From positions 7,068,001 to 7,132,000 of the forward strand of contig NW_027331831.1 in assembly GCF_033568475.1 (NCBI RefSeq): a stretch of DNA of 64,000 nt, given 5' to 3'. The notes beneath the pieces were generated by a model. That model was not told the origin of the DNA, made no database searches, and saw only the letters and a program-made list of their open reading frames with translations. The position numbers and the translations under genes are program-made. Origin of the DNA: Henckelia pumila. Taxonomy: Eukaryota > Streptophyta > Magnoliopsida > Lamiales > Gesneriaceae. Shown in pieces: positions 11,110 through 25,689 of this stretch (its first letter is position 1; every line of letters begins with the position of its first letter).

Positions 11110-14100
11110 GTATAGATTTTGGGATTAGTACTTGGGATTTAGTTTAGTCTTGAGTAATTCTTGCGCATTTGGGATTTTAATGTGCAATTCTTTTCAGGAT
11201 ATGGCTGACGAGAGTCACGGTAGTGTTGGCCAGGGAGGTGGTCATCATCATCGTCGCCATCATCATCAGGATGATCAACATCGTCCTCATGAGGGTCGAC
11301 GTCGCTATACTATTAATAAGTTTATGCAGGTAGGACCGAAACCCTTAGTGGGAGGCGAGAATCCTGAACAAGCTAGAAGCTGGATGTCTAAACTTGAGAG
11401 CACGTTCCGAGCTTTTGAGTGTACTGAGGAGCAGAAACTAGAAGTTCTAGAATTCGTTCTAGAGGATAGAGCACGTTTTTGGTGGGATGCCAAGGTTGCT
11501 CAGGCACGTACTGAGAGAGGACAGGTGACTTGGGGGGATTTCTGTCGGGAGTTTCAGAAATTATATTTTCCTCCGGCTGTTCGCCAAGCACGATCTATGG
11601 AATTGCTTACTTTGAGGCAAGGATCAATGACTATTGATCAGTATCAACAGCGATTTCTTGATCTGCTACCTTTCAGTCCTCATATCAATGCGAGTGATGC
11701 GTCGAAGTATGATATCTTTTTGCAAGGCCTGAACCAAGATATCTACTCTCAGGTTGTCGTCTGTGATGACCCGGTATCTTATGAGACTTTGGTGAACCAT
11801 TGCCGTCTTGTGGAGACCAGCAACAGGCGTGGACAGTTGATGATGCCAGCACAGCCTAGTGGATTTGTTGAGCCTCGAGCTCAATCTGTTGTGCCATCTG
11901 TACCTACGTCTTCTTCTACTCCTACTACTTCGTCTGGTTCTCGTGGTTCACAAGGTACTTTCCGCTTTGGGAAGAAGAAGAAGAAGGAGGAGTTTTGTAG
12001 CCACTGTGGTGGGAAGCATCCTGCAGCTTCATGTCGGAGAGCTACTGGGGCGTGTTATATTTGTGGTCAGCAGGGACATCTGCGGAGAGATTGTCCTCAG
12101 CGTATGGGTTCTGCTAGTGGATCGGGATCACAAGTTGGATCTCAAGCTTCTATTTTTCCACGCCAGCAGCCAGCACCACAGAGTTCTTCTGGTTATCGTC
12201 CCCAGACTCAAGGGCAGGTGTTTGCTCTGTCTCAGGAGCAGGCTACTGAGGGAAGCGATCGCATGTTGGCAGGTAACTTCTTGTTATGTGGTATTCCTGC
12301 ACTTGTATTAATTGATACTGGAGCATCGCATTCCTTTATTTCTAGTCGCTTCGTTAAGAGGCATAGATTACCTTATGTATCATTAGATATGGATTTAGTT
12401 GTATCTACTCCGTTGGAGCAGGAGGTAGTAACTAAGCGTCTAGTGATGGGTTGCCTTCTGGAGTTTGAGGGTAATGTGTTATCGGCTAATTTGATGATAT
12501 TAGCGATGACGGATTTTGACTGTATTTTGGGAATAGATATGCTGACTTTGTATCACGCTACTGTGGATTGTTATCAGCGTCTGGTACAGTTTCATCCCGT
12601 TGAGGGTGATAGTTGGTACTTTTATGGTGAGGGTGTGCGACCTCCGATGCCACTTGTTTCGGCTCTGAAGGCATGTCATGTCTTGGAGTCAGGTGGGGAG
12701 GGCTACCTCATCTATGCAGTTGATATGTTCATGAGTAGTACGGGTATTGATCAGCTACCGGTTGTCAGCGAGTTTCCTGACGTATTCCCTAATGAGATTC
12801 CTGGTTTTCCTCCGGTTCGAGAGGTTGAATTTGGTATTGATCTAGTACCAGGAACTACGTCTATATCCCGAGCACCTTATCGTCTGGCACCGTCAGAGAT
12901 GAGGGAATTGAAACATTAGTTGCAAGATCTGCTTGATAAGGGATATATTCGTCCGAGTGTTTCTCCGTGGGGAGCACCTGTTTTGTTTGTCAAAAAGAAG
13001 GATGGATCGATGCGATTATGTATTGATTACAGGCAGTTGAATCGTGTCACCATCAAGAATAAGTATCCTTTGCCGCGGATTGATGATCTGTTTGATCAAC
13101 TACAGGGTACTTCTGTTTATTCGAAGATAGATCTGAGATCTGGATACCATCAGATGCGGGTACGAGACTCAGATATATCTACGACTGCTTTCAGGACCAG
13201 ATACGGGCATTATGAGTTTCTGGTGATGCCATTCGGTTTGACGAATGCACCGGCAGTCTTTATGAATCTGATGAATCAGGTATTTCGAGATTATCTGGAT
13301 AGATTTGTCATCGTCTTCATAGATGATATTCTTGTATATTCTCATGACAAGGATGAGCATGCACAGCATTTGAGGATTGTTCTACAGACGTTACGAGATA
13401 AGAAGCTATATGCGAAATTGAGCAAGTGTGAATTCTGGCTTGATCGGGTAGTATTTCTCGGTCATGTGATTTCTAATGAAGGGATATCTGTTGATCCTAG
13501 TAAGATAGAGGCAGTGCTGAACTGGTCTCGACCGACGACGGTTGCTGAGATTCGTAGTTTCTTGGGTCTAGCGGGATATTACCGTCGGTTCATCGAGAAT
13601 TTTTCACAGTTGGCCAGGCCTTTGACTCAGCTTACACGGAAAGATGTTGCCTTCATTTGGTCCTCGGATTGTGAGGAGTCATTTCACGAGCTGCGTAGAC
13701 GTCTTACTACTGCACCTGTGCTAACTCTACCTTCTGGATCAGGAGGTTATGTTGTCTATACTGATGCCTCTGGTCAGGGGTTAGGATGTGTTTTGGCACA
13801 GCATGGACATGTTATTGCCTATGCTTCTCGACAGTTGAAGTTGCATGAGAGTAACTATCCAGTGCATGATCTCGAGTTAGCCGCCATTGTATTTGCGCTC
13901 AAGATTTGGAGACATTATCTTTATGGCGAGAAATTTGAGATATTTACGGATCACAAGAGTTTGAAGTATTTATTCACTCAGGCAGAGTTGAATATGCGAC
14001 AGAGACGTTGGATGGATCTCCTGAAGGATTATGATTGTGAAATCAAATATCATCCAGGTTCTGCTAATCTTACTGCTGATGCCTTGAGTCGGCAGGTGAG

Positions 14101-15783
14101 ACTGTCTGCACTTCAGACTAATGAAATATCTCATATGATTCAAGAGTGTTGTTCATTGAGTTTTACGCTCAAGCACAAGAAAGGGAGGAATGAGATTCGT
14201 TTGTATACTATTCTATCTGAGCCGGTATTGTATTCTCGGATCAGAGATGCTCAGATATCTGATGTTAAGACTCAGCGATTGGCACGTCTAGCCAATGGAG
14301 TTAATACATCTGGATTCCATTTTCAGGCAGATGGTTTATTGTGCCTATCCAATAGAGTGGTTGTACCTAATGTTGCGAAACTCAGGAATGATATTCTATC
14401 TCAAGCTCACAGGAGTCGATTATCAGTTCATCCTGGAAGTATGAAAATGTATAAGGACTTGCAAACTAGATTCTGGTGGAAGGGGATGAAGCGAAGTGTG
14501 TATCAATTTATTTCGAGATGTTTGGTTTGTCAACAGGTCAAGGCTGAACATCGACGACCAGGTGGATTACTGCAGAATCTTGAGATTCCCGAATGGAAGT
14601 GGGAGCACGTGACTATGGATTTTGTTACCCACTTGCCTATGACTTCACGTCAGTGTGATGCTATCTGGGTTGTCGTTGACCGTTTGACAAAATCAGCACA
14701 TTTCATTCCTTATAACCGGGAGTATTCTTATGATCGCATGGCACGCTTATATATCCAGGAGATTGTGCGATTACATGGGATTCCAGTGAGTATTGTCAGT
14801 GATAGAGATCCGCGATTTACTTCACGTTTTTGGGGTAGTTTTCAGGAAGTGTTGGGTACCACTCTGAGTTTGAGCACTGCATATCATCCGGAGACTGACG
14901 GGCAGTCAGAGCGCACTATTCGTACGCTGGAGGATATGCTACGTTCTTCTGTCATGGATTTTGGCTTATCTTGGCAGGATCAGTTACCTTTGATTGAATT
15001 TGCCTACAATAACAGTTATCATCGTAGTATTGATATGGCACCTTTCGAGGCATTGTATGGTCGACGGTGTCGTACTCCATTATTCTGGAATGAAGTCGTG
15101 GAACGGCAAGTCGAGGGTCCTGAATTGGTGCAGCAGATTGTAGACAAGGTAGATTTGATCAAGCATAAGATCAAAGTTGCTCAAGATAGACAAGCCAGTT
15201 ATGCGAATATTCGCCGCAGGCCACTTCAGTTTGAGCCTGGTGAATATGTTTTTCTGCGAGTATCACCTTTCAGAAAGGTGATGAGATTTGGTGTGAAAGA
15301 CAAGTTGTCTCCTCGTTACGTTGGGCCTTTCCAGATACTGGAGAAGATCGGAGATGTTGCTTATCGTTTGGCTTTACCGCCATCTCTTTCCAGTACACAC
15401 AATGTTTTTTATGTGTCGTTGCTTCGACAGTACATAGCTGATGAATCTCATGCGATTCAATCTACTGATATTCAGCTAGAGCCAGATCTGTCTTTTGTTG
15501 AACGACCAATCTGTATCCTAGACAGGAAGGAGAAAGTTCTTCGGAACAAGACTATACCACTTGTGATGGTACAGTGGCAGCGCCGAGGCGTTGAAGAAGC
15601 AACTTGGGAAACTGAGAGTCGTATGCGAGCAGAATATCCTGAGTTGTTTGCTTTGTATTTTTGATTACCATATAAGATGTAATTACCGTTGTTGTAATAA
15701 GACATGATTTGATGTTTCATATTGTTATCTTGATTTATCTTTAGATGTTATTTCGCGGACGAAATATCTAAAGGTGGGGAGAA

Positions 15784-17246
15784 TGTAGTAACCCGGAACC
15801 CATTTTAAGATAATAATATGTTAAACATGATTTAGGGTTGGTAATTGATCTATTTCGGAGTGTTATTGGACTTCGGAAGAGGAATTTGGGCTTTTGACTT
15901 TGGGCCAGATCGGAAGCTCCGATCCCAGTTCGGAAGCTCCGATCCTGACCACTTCGGAAGCAGATCGGATGCACGGGGATCGGACGTTCCGATCAGGAAC
16001 GGAGGTTCCGATCTCAGCCAACCAGCAATGCTCGATGACTCAGCCGTGAGTTTTGACAAGTGTTGATCGGGGGTTCGATCGGAAGTTCCGATCTCGGAAC
16101 GGTGGTTCCGATCCCGACGTGTCGGACATGCACAGAATGAGCTGGAATCGGAAGCTCCGATCCTGAGATCGGTGGTTCCGATCGTTGCCGAGATTTTGGC
16201 TATAAATAGGGCTCATTTGCTTCAGTTTTGAAATACGAATTCCCGCGTTTCCTTCTTCAGTTATATAGTGTGAGATATACACTTGAGGGCCCTATCGGTT
16301 AATAGTGAGGTTCTGAAATAACCAGGGTGAGGTTATAGTCATTCAGGACTAGCGACTCCAAAGGGCTAACTACGGACGAAGGTATGGTCCGGGAATCTAT
16401 TTAAGTTTTGGGAGTACTTATTAGCTTAGTTAAGGCTTATAGAATTTATGTAGTGATACGGTGAACTTTTGAATATAGGCTTGGAACCTAGAATCTATTA
16501 TACTTGAACTAGCCTAGAGGTACGTACACATTGACTGAGATTGCCAGCGAGTATACATGTTTATATGTTGCATTTATTTGGCATTATTATATGGCATGAT
16601 GTATGATTTACCGTTTTCTATACTCATATGTCATGTGCATATACACGTTGAGCCTATTTCTTGTTATACCTGATTATAGAGCCGCTCAGCTCTATACTCG
16701 ATAGTTTGTCACTGAGGGTACCACGACGGCGGGGGCATTTATGTCTATCTACTCTGGTGTACTAGACGAGTGTGGTTGCACCCAAAGGTTGATCCGTGCG
16801 GTGGCAGCACTCATGTGGCGCCGGTTCTGAGCATGACTTTTCGGATGACCCTGTACCAGTCATCATGTTGCATGCATTATATACATATGTTTACTCATGT
16901 CTATGTACTGGGCGTAGCGCTCACGTCCTAGTTGTTATCTTGGACACTCTATTCCATGAGGCAGGTCGCAGGATGGACGGAGCTGGTAGTTCAAGGCAGG
17001 ACTAGGGAGCAGGAGCTTTGAAAGTTTTTATACAGCACGATTTACTAGCTGTATAATGTTTACTTTTAAGAATTTCGATATGGTTGTATCACTACAGATT
17101 TAAGCCTGGATTATATTACTAAGCTGATATGTAAATTATGGATTATATTTCCGCACGTTTTTACTCTGTTAAGTATTTTGTTGTATTAAGTTTAATGTTT
17201 GCTATTAGTTGCCAGTTAGTAGGTGATTCCATGCAGGGTCACTACA
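15784..17246 (+). repeat. 3' LTR of the gypsy element
   Basis: 1,463 bp and about 99% identical to the 5' LTR. It carries one extra GGACGTTCCGATC unit, so the only length difference between the LTRs is a copy-number change in the palindromic motif cluster. A purine-rich tract (AAAGGTGGGGAGAA) precedes it. Confidence 0.93.
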
Positions 17247-18020
17247 TTCTATACTGGAATTGTATTATATTTTTGTTATTATTTTTGATTTTATTGTTTT
17301 AATTATAATTATTGGTTGAAATATTATTAATTATTTTGTTACCTTATTATTAGCGAGATTACATAAATAAATCTTTTTTATTTGTAGATAAATATTTGTA
17401 AATATTACATGTATAGAAATTGATATAGATTTTACAATATACATGCAATATACATGTATTATATTTTGGAATTGTGTTATATTTTTGTTATATTGATTGG
17501 TGATCGATCTGCTAGACAATTTGAAGATGTTAAACTTTTTACAACTTAGATGTTAAATGTACGTTTATTTATACTATAATAATAAGATTTGGTTTCTAAT
17601 CAAATTTGGAATTGTATTCTATTTTTGTTATTATTTTTTATTTTACTGTTTTAATTATCGTTTGAAATATTATTAATTATTTGTTCCTTCTATTAGTATC
17701 CAGATTGCATAAATAAATCTTTTTCTATTGTAGATAAATATTTGTAAAGATTTTTACTGTTTATATTTGATTGAAGTTGTTTTTTTTGGTCCACACTCCT
17801 ACGATGAAAAATAAAATAAGAGTAGCACTTTCTAATAAGTTATAATTGTTTTTGTTGTTTTATTTTTATTTGTTCTAAATCTTAAATATGGTTTTACATG
17901 TTTTCTATACTGGAATTGTATTATATTTTTGTTATTATTTTTGATTTTATTGTTTTAATTATAATTATTGGTTGAAATATTATTAATTATTTTGTTACCT
18001 TATTATTAGCGAGATTACAT

Positions 18021-18476
18021 AAAATTAGTGTCGCACTTCCAAAATAATTTTATTTTAAAGATAAAATAAATAAAATATCTCTATTATTTGAGCTTAGCTT
18101 CACTAATTACATAATTATTATATTATATTAAAATATTGATGATATAAATCAACCTTCGAAATTATAAATTATAAACTATTTAAATGTTTTAAAAAAATTA
18201 AGCAATTTTTAAATTTTCAAATTATTAATTATTATATTTGTAGTATTTTTTTTATCTACATTTAATAGTTAAAATTTTTTGCAAATAAAAATGTTATAAA
18301 TTTCTAATTATTCGTCAATTATATGATCTATATTTAAAAATTAATAAAATATATATCGTGTTGCATATGGGACAGAAATAGAAATAAATTGTGTTTGTTT
18401 TCCTTATTTAGCTAATTTTTTTTGGCGGGATTTTACTATTTTTGGCAAAAACTCAGTTATTATATATATATATAGA
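18021..18476. other. AT-rich 5' end region of the Helitron
   Basis: No gene is visible. Near 18421-18476 the minus strand carries the putative Helitron 5' terminus (TCTATATATATATA followed by AACTGAGTTTTTGCC). Confidence 0.5.
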
Positions 18477-18757
18477 TTTTATTATAGCAACTTTTTCTTT
18501 TAAAAAAAAAAAATTTACATGTAAAATTGTAATTTTGTTGATTTTAATCAGCCGTCACAATTTAATTTAACCGGGATAATTAATGAATATGTCCCCAAAA
18601 TTTTCTAACTTTCCCAAAAATATACTAACATTCTTTTCAAAGTCAATTACGTCCCTATTTTAACAAAAAATTTCCCTGATATGTCCTCCAAACTAAAAAT
18701 TTTCTATACTACCCTTATTTTGATATTTTGTATTAAAGTTCCCAAGGATTAACAAAA

Positions 18758-18769
18758 TGGTATCAGAGC
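18758..18769 (+). other. Pararetroviral primer-binding site
   Basis: TGGTATCAGAGC matches the initiator tRNA-Met complement that marks position 1 of Caulimoviridae genomes. It lies just upstream of the first viral frame. Confidence 0.8.
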
Positions 18770-21700
18770 TTATGTAATTTTATTCAGACTTTATATTATT
18801 CATTAAATCATACTTTTCTTTGTTGAGGAAATATTTTCAACAAACCATGGATTCAAACGAGAGTTTGAACCAGAAGTATTTTATTTACATGAAATCTCAT
18901 AAACAATTGAATCTATTTAAAATAGATTATTTACAACAGAAGTTAAAAAAACTTGAGTCTTTTATACGTTCTAAAAAGAAATGATTTCTAATTCTCAATT
19001 TTTAGAAATTACACCAGATTCCTCTAAACTCTTCGTAGATCTTAGAGAAATTCAAAAGACGGTACAATATTACAGCAATCAGTTGTATGAAATACCTCGG
19101 CAAATTGAAGAAATTTTTGTAACTCTAAAGGATCTTCAAACGAAAATTATAAATCTAAAACACACCTCTGGTTCTAGAAAAGGAAATACAGGAGGAAGGT
19201 TACCACTCTCGTTTGATACCAAACCTTTGTTACATCAGAAAGGTAAAACCAAAATGGTACAAAAACCTTTAACTGATGAAGAAATGATGATTAATCTTAT
19301 AAAAGCAGTAGCAGATAAAAACACTATCTGATGACTACTTTAGAAAGATTAAATCTCGAGGATCTACAAGATCTTGCAGATTCATTTGCGAATCTCAAAG
19401 TAGTTGATCTAAAAATGAATTCCCCCGAGGGTGAACAACCCATAGGGAATCCTCCAAGATATGTGGTTAAAACAGAAGAACCACAAAGTGAGTTCCATGT
19501 TGGAGAAAATTCACATCCAGCAGGAACCAGATCAAGAAAGAGTAAGATACCACTACATCAAACTTCTTACGGAAAAACTGTTTTAGATCCGATACATCCT
19601 TACGGGGTTATGTTAAACCTTGATGTTATGGACTTCAAAAACAGAGAAGATCTCATAGATGATTGAACATCAGCTATGAGAATAGCAGCAAGAACTTTAG
19701 ATCTCAATAAAGAATAATTTATCAAACTTCTGGAAATAAGTCTAATGGGATCTGTTAAGATAGCTTGGGAAATGACCATGCCAGAGACTAAAGAATCAGT
19801 CTTAGCAGGAGAATCTCTAAGCGAAATTGGAGGAAGAATGACCACCCTATTCAAGGCACAATTTATAGGAGTGGACTATTTTAATAATCAAGATACAGAG
19901 AAGAAAATAAGATATACTCAAGCTCTGTATAGTCTCGAATTGCACGATATCTGTTTAGTTGATGAATACATTATGTTATTTACTAAATACAGATGAAATT
20001 CGGGAGTCGAGAAAATAGCTATTCAGCTACTTTTTGCAAAAATGTCAAGTCCCTAGAGAGAAATGTTGATAAAAAAATACGTTCCAGGTAATCCAGATAC
20101 GTTGGCAAGACGAGCCTCTTTTCTTAAAAGAAAATTGGCAGAATGGTGTCATATGGCAGCATTACAAAATAACTACAAAAACATAAGGGGTATTAATAAG
20201 CATACTCCTCTATGTTGTAGAGAAAATGATCTCCCTACGGTTATTGGGAGCAGATCACAGGGATTTAAAAGGAAGAAATTCAGAAATAATCCCTACAATA
20301 AAAGAATGAGAAGTTCTTGGAAACCAAGAACATTTTGGTCCAAACAAAAAGCCAGATCTTATAGATCGGGAAAAAGAAGTGGACCTACAAGAACATCCCC
20401 AGCAACAATCTCGTCGCAAAGCAGGGGAAGAACACCATCTAGAAGAACTTTCAGAAGAACTCATACAAGAGCAAGTGAAAGTTTCAAGATTGCAACTGCT
20501 GAACATGTGGAGCAAAATGACATATATCTACAAACTGTCCAAAAAACGAGAAAAAAAGAGTTAAACTCTTTGAAGCAACACCAAATATGGATGATGCGGT
20601 CTTCTTTCAAGATCTAGTCCAAGTATATCAATTTGAGGATATCCCCTCAGATGAAAGTATATACGAAGAAGAGATATTGTTTAGCCAAGAAGAATCTGAT
20701 GATGAATCAGAATCAGAATCAGAATAAAGATGAGGTGTTTCGACATGAAACACATGAGAGTTTGGCTGAGTTTTTTATTCAAACCACGATATCTCATAAT
20801 ATGGTCCAAAGAATTATGAGAGAAAATCCAACATTACAGAAGTACCAAGGATTTTCGGCAAGACAAGTAGAAAGAGTTTTAGGCAACCTAGGGCTTAGAC
20901 AAAGAAGACATCATTTGATTTACAAAGTATCCAGAAGGGAAATGGCAATCCCTATAGAGTTAACGAGTAATCAAATAGATATGCGATTAATTCTTTTGAA
21001 GAAGTAAGAGATGAATTGCAAAAGCTGAAAAGTGAGGTAGCAAGAACGATGTCCTGGATTCATATTGGAGCAATCCAAATAATGATAAAGAAAACTTTTA
21101 AAGAAGGAATAGATTCACCCATTGATATTGTAGTATGTGATAAAAGAATGAGAAATTTCCAAGATGCAGTCCTGGGTACGATCTCAGGAAATCTATATGG
21201 AGGAAAAATTATAGGAGTTATTTATCCAAGAATAGCCTACAATTTAGCTGACAGAGACTTTAGTCGAGCCTTGACGTTGCATCAAAACTTCAAAAAAAAA
21301 AAGATTAATGAAGGAAGGTAATAGACCATATTATATTACTTATCAAATTTCATACGCTCTTTCTAATACTCATCATTCTGAATTATTTATTAGAAATGAG
21401 TTTATTGAAATTCCAGAAATCTTTGGGAAATTTGCTCAAGCAATATACCCGGAAAGAATCGAGTTTCCTTTAATTCAAGAAACAGACATTCAAATACAAG
21501 ATAAACCGGTTCTATACAGAGATCTAAAAATAGAACCCCGAAGGTTATCTTTCCAAGGTGGCCGAATGATAAGCCGAAGGTGGGAAAAATCTCCTATTTA
21601 GGAAATTCCACTAGAAGGAAAGGAGTTTTCAATTATAGGAAAACTTAGATCTCCAGAAGGATGGAAAGAAGTCAAAATAGTATTCGAAATTACAAGTCAC

Positions 21701-24700
21701 AAGAACCAATTTCCTTGTAACTCGATTTACTATTTAGAGCAGCAAGCGAAAGGAACTTACCAAAGATTAATAAATGTCGGTGAATTGGAAGTTCAAATTT
21801 CGGGGATCCCAGGAAAAGAAATAAATCAACTAATTCTTGGCTTAGAATTTCTGGAAGATCATAAACCATGGAAACGCCTTGAAAAAGGAATAGAGTTCAT
21901 GGCAAAAGAAAAAACTTGGAGAATTCAATAAGAATAATGCGAGATGGAAAAGCAAGAGAAATGGATAAGGGACAATCCCTTAATCGGATTCGAAAACTCT
22001 GTTCACAAACAGAGAAAGAAGAAACTTCTGAAATTAGTAAGTCATTAGCATTATTTACTAGAACGCATTGAATAAGTAGAAATAAGTAACCATACTCTAC
22101 CTTCTGAGGCCTTAGGAAAACTAAAGGTGAATAGTCTTAATCGGATTGCTGAGTTACAACACAGTTTGTTAAAAATGTCAGGGTCATTTAGTAATCCCTT
22201 TAAAAAATGACAACAAGTCCTTTCTCCATATACATTCCCATAGGGATGTTGTACGAACAATATAAGGCTGAATACTTTGCAGCCTATATATATTCAGGAG
22301 CAGAAATTTGTACAGCAAAAAAAGGAGTCTTCACTACAAACTGTGAAGAAAAATTGCCAAAAATTGCTGGACGAGATTTCTCGAAAAGAATTCTTATTCT
22401 TTGCAGAGGAATAAAACAAGCAGAAATCCTTATGGGAGGCGCAGGTCAGACTCCTTGGTACAAGGTAAAGACATCACCAATATATTTCAATGATACAGGA
22501 GCTGATATCTTGTTGGAAAATAACTTTTTACAAATGTTTAAAAAGTAAACACAAGATAACGAGTTAAGACGACTTATGTTTACTACCATTTGTGAACATA
22601 AGATTGTCGTTCAAAGACTCAAGATGGCCTTTTATCGACAAATATCGATAATGTTCTGCAGCCAGCGTGGTGATAAAGGACAATTATTTCACCCAAAAAT
22701 GAAAGATCCAAGAAGGTTTGGAGAAACTATGTTGAAAATAACAACAGAATAAGAACTCCAAACAGAGGATATGGAACTTCTCAAGGCAACTTTGAACCAC
22801 AGGTATATAGAGTTAAAAAACAAGGTATCCCTTGAAGATGTCAAAAAGAAGCTGAAAGAAAGTTATAACGAGCATAATTTGGCATGGTGGGATAGAAATC
22901 AACTCAAAGCCAGTATTACTCTAAAGGAAGGCAAAAAGTATGAATTCGTTAGGTATAAACATATCCCGATGAACATAACAGATCAAAGGGATATGAGAAT
23001 GATTATCAAGGAACATTTGGACCTTGGTTTAATCAAAGAAGGAGTTTCATCATATAGCAGTCCAGGCTTCCTGGTCAGAAATCATGGTGAAATAAAAAGA
23101 GAAAAACCTAGGTTAGTTATTAACTACCAAGGTATTAATAAAATCCTGGAGTTTGATGGGTACTTCATACCCAGTAGAGAACATCTAATTAGTTGTGTAC
23201 GAAATGCTAGAGTGTTCTCAAAATTTGATTGTAAATCTGGATTTTACCAGATTCAGATGGAAGAAAGCAGTAAAAAATTCACAGCTTTCTCTACACCACA
23301 AGAACATTATATCTGGGAAGTTATGCCTATGGGATTAGCTAATGCACCACAAATATTTCAAAGAAAGATGGATAATCTTTTTAAAGATTATTTCAACTTC
23401 ATGTTTGTTTATATTGATGATATTCTTATAGCATCAAAAAACATAGATGAACATGTTAAACATTTAGAGATTTTTTCTAAAATTTGTAAACAAGAAGGAC
23501 TGGTCTTATCTGAAAAGAAAGCAGTCATAGCAACAAGAAAAATTGAATTCCTTGGAATTGGGATTGATGAAACTGAAATAATTCTACAACCCCATATTGT
23601 GGAAAATGTAAAGAATTTTTCAGATAAACTCAAAGATGTAAAACAACTCCAAAATTTTCTAGGAGTAGTTAATTTTGCAGGGATGTTCATAAACAATTTG
23701 GCAATGTACAGAAAGGTGTTCAGTCATTTGTTAAAAAAGGATGCAAGGTTTATATGGACCGATGACCATACTAAAGGGGTAAACCAATTAAAGGAGATAT
23801 GTAAGAATCTCCCAAAAATGGCTATACCCGTGGATGAAGATGATCTGGTGTTATTTACGGATGCCAGTGACGAATGGTGGGCAGCAGTCCTTACTAAGAT
23901 CACTCCGGATGGAGAAATACCATGCAGATACTGTAGCGGTCTTTTTTCAGAATCTGAGGCTATCAGATGACATATCAACGAGAAGGAATTTTATGCAGTT
24001 AAAAGGGCTTTCGAAAAATGGCCATTATTTTTACTTGCTAAAAAATTCACTTTGAAGGTTGATAACACTCAGGTAAAAGCTTTCCTAAGAAATAAGATTG
24101 AATCTAAACCTGAAAAAGCTAGGTTATTAAGATGACAAACATTATGTCAAAATTATATTTTTGATATTGTTATTATTAAATCTCATGAAAATATTCTTTC
24201 AGATTTCTTAACAAGAGATGGAAGACAGTGACGTGGATTCCATCATGAAAATGCAGAGGCATCTCAGGGAACACCTTGGGTTGCTTCAAACCGAGTTCAA
24301 CCAGCTTGTCATAAGTGCCGAAATGGCGGGCAGGTTACAACAAGCTGATCGGATCAAAGTATCCAATCGAATCACAGGATGTATGCAAGCTCAAACTCAA
24401 CTATTGGCTGATATTCAAGGGCCAATTATTCGTGCCATAGAAAAACCACTGGTTTCTCATAAACAAGAAATGTTAAAACCATTGGTTTTACAAGAATAAG
24501 AAATACAGCCACCAGTTGTAAAACAATATGTTGAGGATTTTAATACTCAAGAAACAAGCGCTAATCTATCATCAGTTTTTGATGATCTTGATAAAGCAAC
24601 AATTGATGAGGATAACTCATCAAGTCAACCCTCCGCCTCTGGGGTAAAAGAGGAAGAGATCAATCTTAGGCCCAACACTGACAAGGGCAAATCTAAGATT

Positions 24701-25689
24701 GATACTAATCCAGCTGTCATTTTTCCATTTTAGGTTTATCAACAAAGATGAGAGAAGTTAAGTACAAGAAGTGAAATTAACCCGACCACTTGCAGGGTTG
24801 ATGCTGCAGGAATATATCCAAGGGTTTGGCTAAAAAATAATGTCAATCCTAAGGATGTAAAGCTATGGTATGAATTTGGAGCTTTAGCCTCGGTTTATAC
24901 AACTTCACCAGGCTTCCAGGAAATATCACAGCTACCAAAATGGATTCAGGAAGCAGTCCAAGAAACATGGGCAAATAATGATCATTTGTCCAGAGAAGAT
25001 GTGCTCGAGTTATACTTTTTTAGTGCAGCTCCAAAACCAACAGGGAAATGATCACACGAGCCCTTTTATTTCATCAAGCTAAGGAGACATGACATGAATA
25101 ATCAAAGATTTATCAAGGATCCTATATCTGAAGAAATACCATTGGTGTCCACTTTTGGAGAAAATGAAATCTCAACCAGAAGAGCATGGGGTATTTGGGT
25201 TTGTCTCATCGAGATGGACAATGTCAAGTTTCCGTTCAAATTTTATCAGAATTATGTGAACGGATCATTCCTGTTAAACACAATGACAGGAAAAACTACG
25301 GCTTTTGCGGAAGAACTCTTCGAAAAAAAGAGGAACTTTTTGTGGAACAACAAGCTACCGGGGAGTAAAGAAACTCGCCGAAAATTTTGTAACATGACTC
25401 ATATCGAAAGATGGTCAGAGAATATCTGCCCAGAATGTCCAAACCAGAAGGGGCCAGAATTCGAAAAAACCTTCAGATCCCGAACGGATCGAAAAGATTT
25501 TTCCGAGACAAGTAAAGGTGGACATGGACCACAAAAACCGCATTTTCCCAGGGGCCCACTGCAAAAGCAAAAGATGCCCCGACAACAATAAAGAAGGCAT
25601 GTGAGGAGAATAAATCCAAAAGAAAAAGTCAAGCATGTGACTCCTCCACTAGTAAAAGATGTCATCGGGCATGTGACTCTCTCACTAGC

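Larger units (their letters stand above)
9642..17246 (+). mobile_element. Ty3/gypsy LTR retrotransposon, Tekay/Del-type chromovirus, young
   Basis: Two LTRs (9642-11091 and 15784-17246) begin TGTAGTAACC and end CACTACA, and are flanked by a perfect 5-bp target duplication TTCTA (9637-9641 and 17247-17251). A primer-binding site complementary to initiator tRNA-Met (TGGTATCAGAGC) starts at 11096, and a purine tract lies at 15770-15783. Parts in order: gag with a CxxCxxxGHxxxxC knuckle (about 11200-12120), protease with DTGASHSF (about 12300), reverse transcriptase with FIDDIL (about 12950-13500), RNase H (about 13750-14090), integrase with an HHCC-like zinc region and DDE core (about 14400-15080), and a chromodomain-like tail ending near 15660. 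It looks nearly whole, with about one break in the coding part. The LTRs differ by about 17 substitutions and one 13-bp indel (counted by eye), so the insertion is probably under about one million years old. Confidence 0.93.
9223..18020. repeat. Tandem duplication in the Helitron 5' region, interrupted by the gypsy element
   Basis: A block starting TATATTGATTGGTGATCG occurs at 9223-9641, continuing at 17252-17488 after the gypsy insertion, and again at 17489 to about 18020. Within both blocks a roughly 150-bp sub-unit recurs (near 9340-9483, 17252-17402, 17605-17760 and 17911-18020), sharing GAAATATTATTAATTAT and AGATAAATATTTGTAAA. The second copy is uninterrupted at the gypsy target and so preserves the empty site (TTCTA at 17903-17907). 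Confidence 0.8.
2378..18476 (-). mobile_element. Helitron (Rep/helicase + RPA), minus strand, split by a gypsy element
   Basis: Read on the minus strand, the 3' end is CTAG at 2381-2378, preceded by an imperfect hairpin (CCCGT...ACTGG, about 2390-2405) and followed by T, as expected for Helitrons. The 5' end is placed at 18476, where the minus strand reads A then TCTATATATATA. Between them lie a Rep/PIF1 helicase and an RPA-like gene, the usual autonomous plant set. The right end is less certain than the left because the 5' TC signal is weak. Removing the gypsy insertion leaves about 8.5 kb. The implied target is an AT dinucleotide (A at 2377, T at 18477). No captured host exon was recognised inside. 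The Rep/Hel frame is disrupted, so the copy is probably no longer autonomous. Confidence 0.75.

Noticed and set aside
2378-18476. Captured host gene fragments in the Helitron
   Set aside because: Apart from Rep/Hel, the RPA-like gene and the gypsy insertion, I found only noncoding AT-rich DNA and internal repeats.
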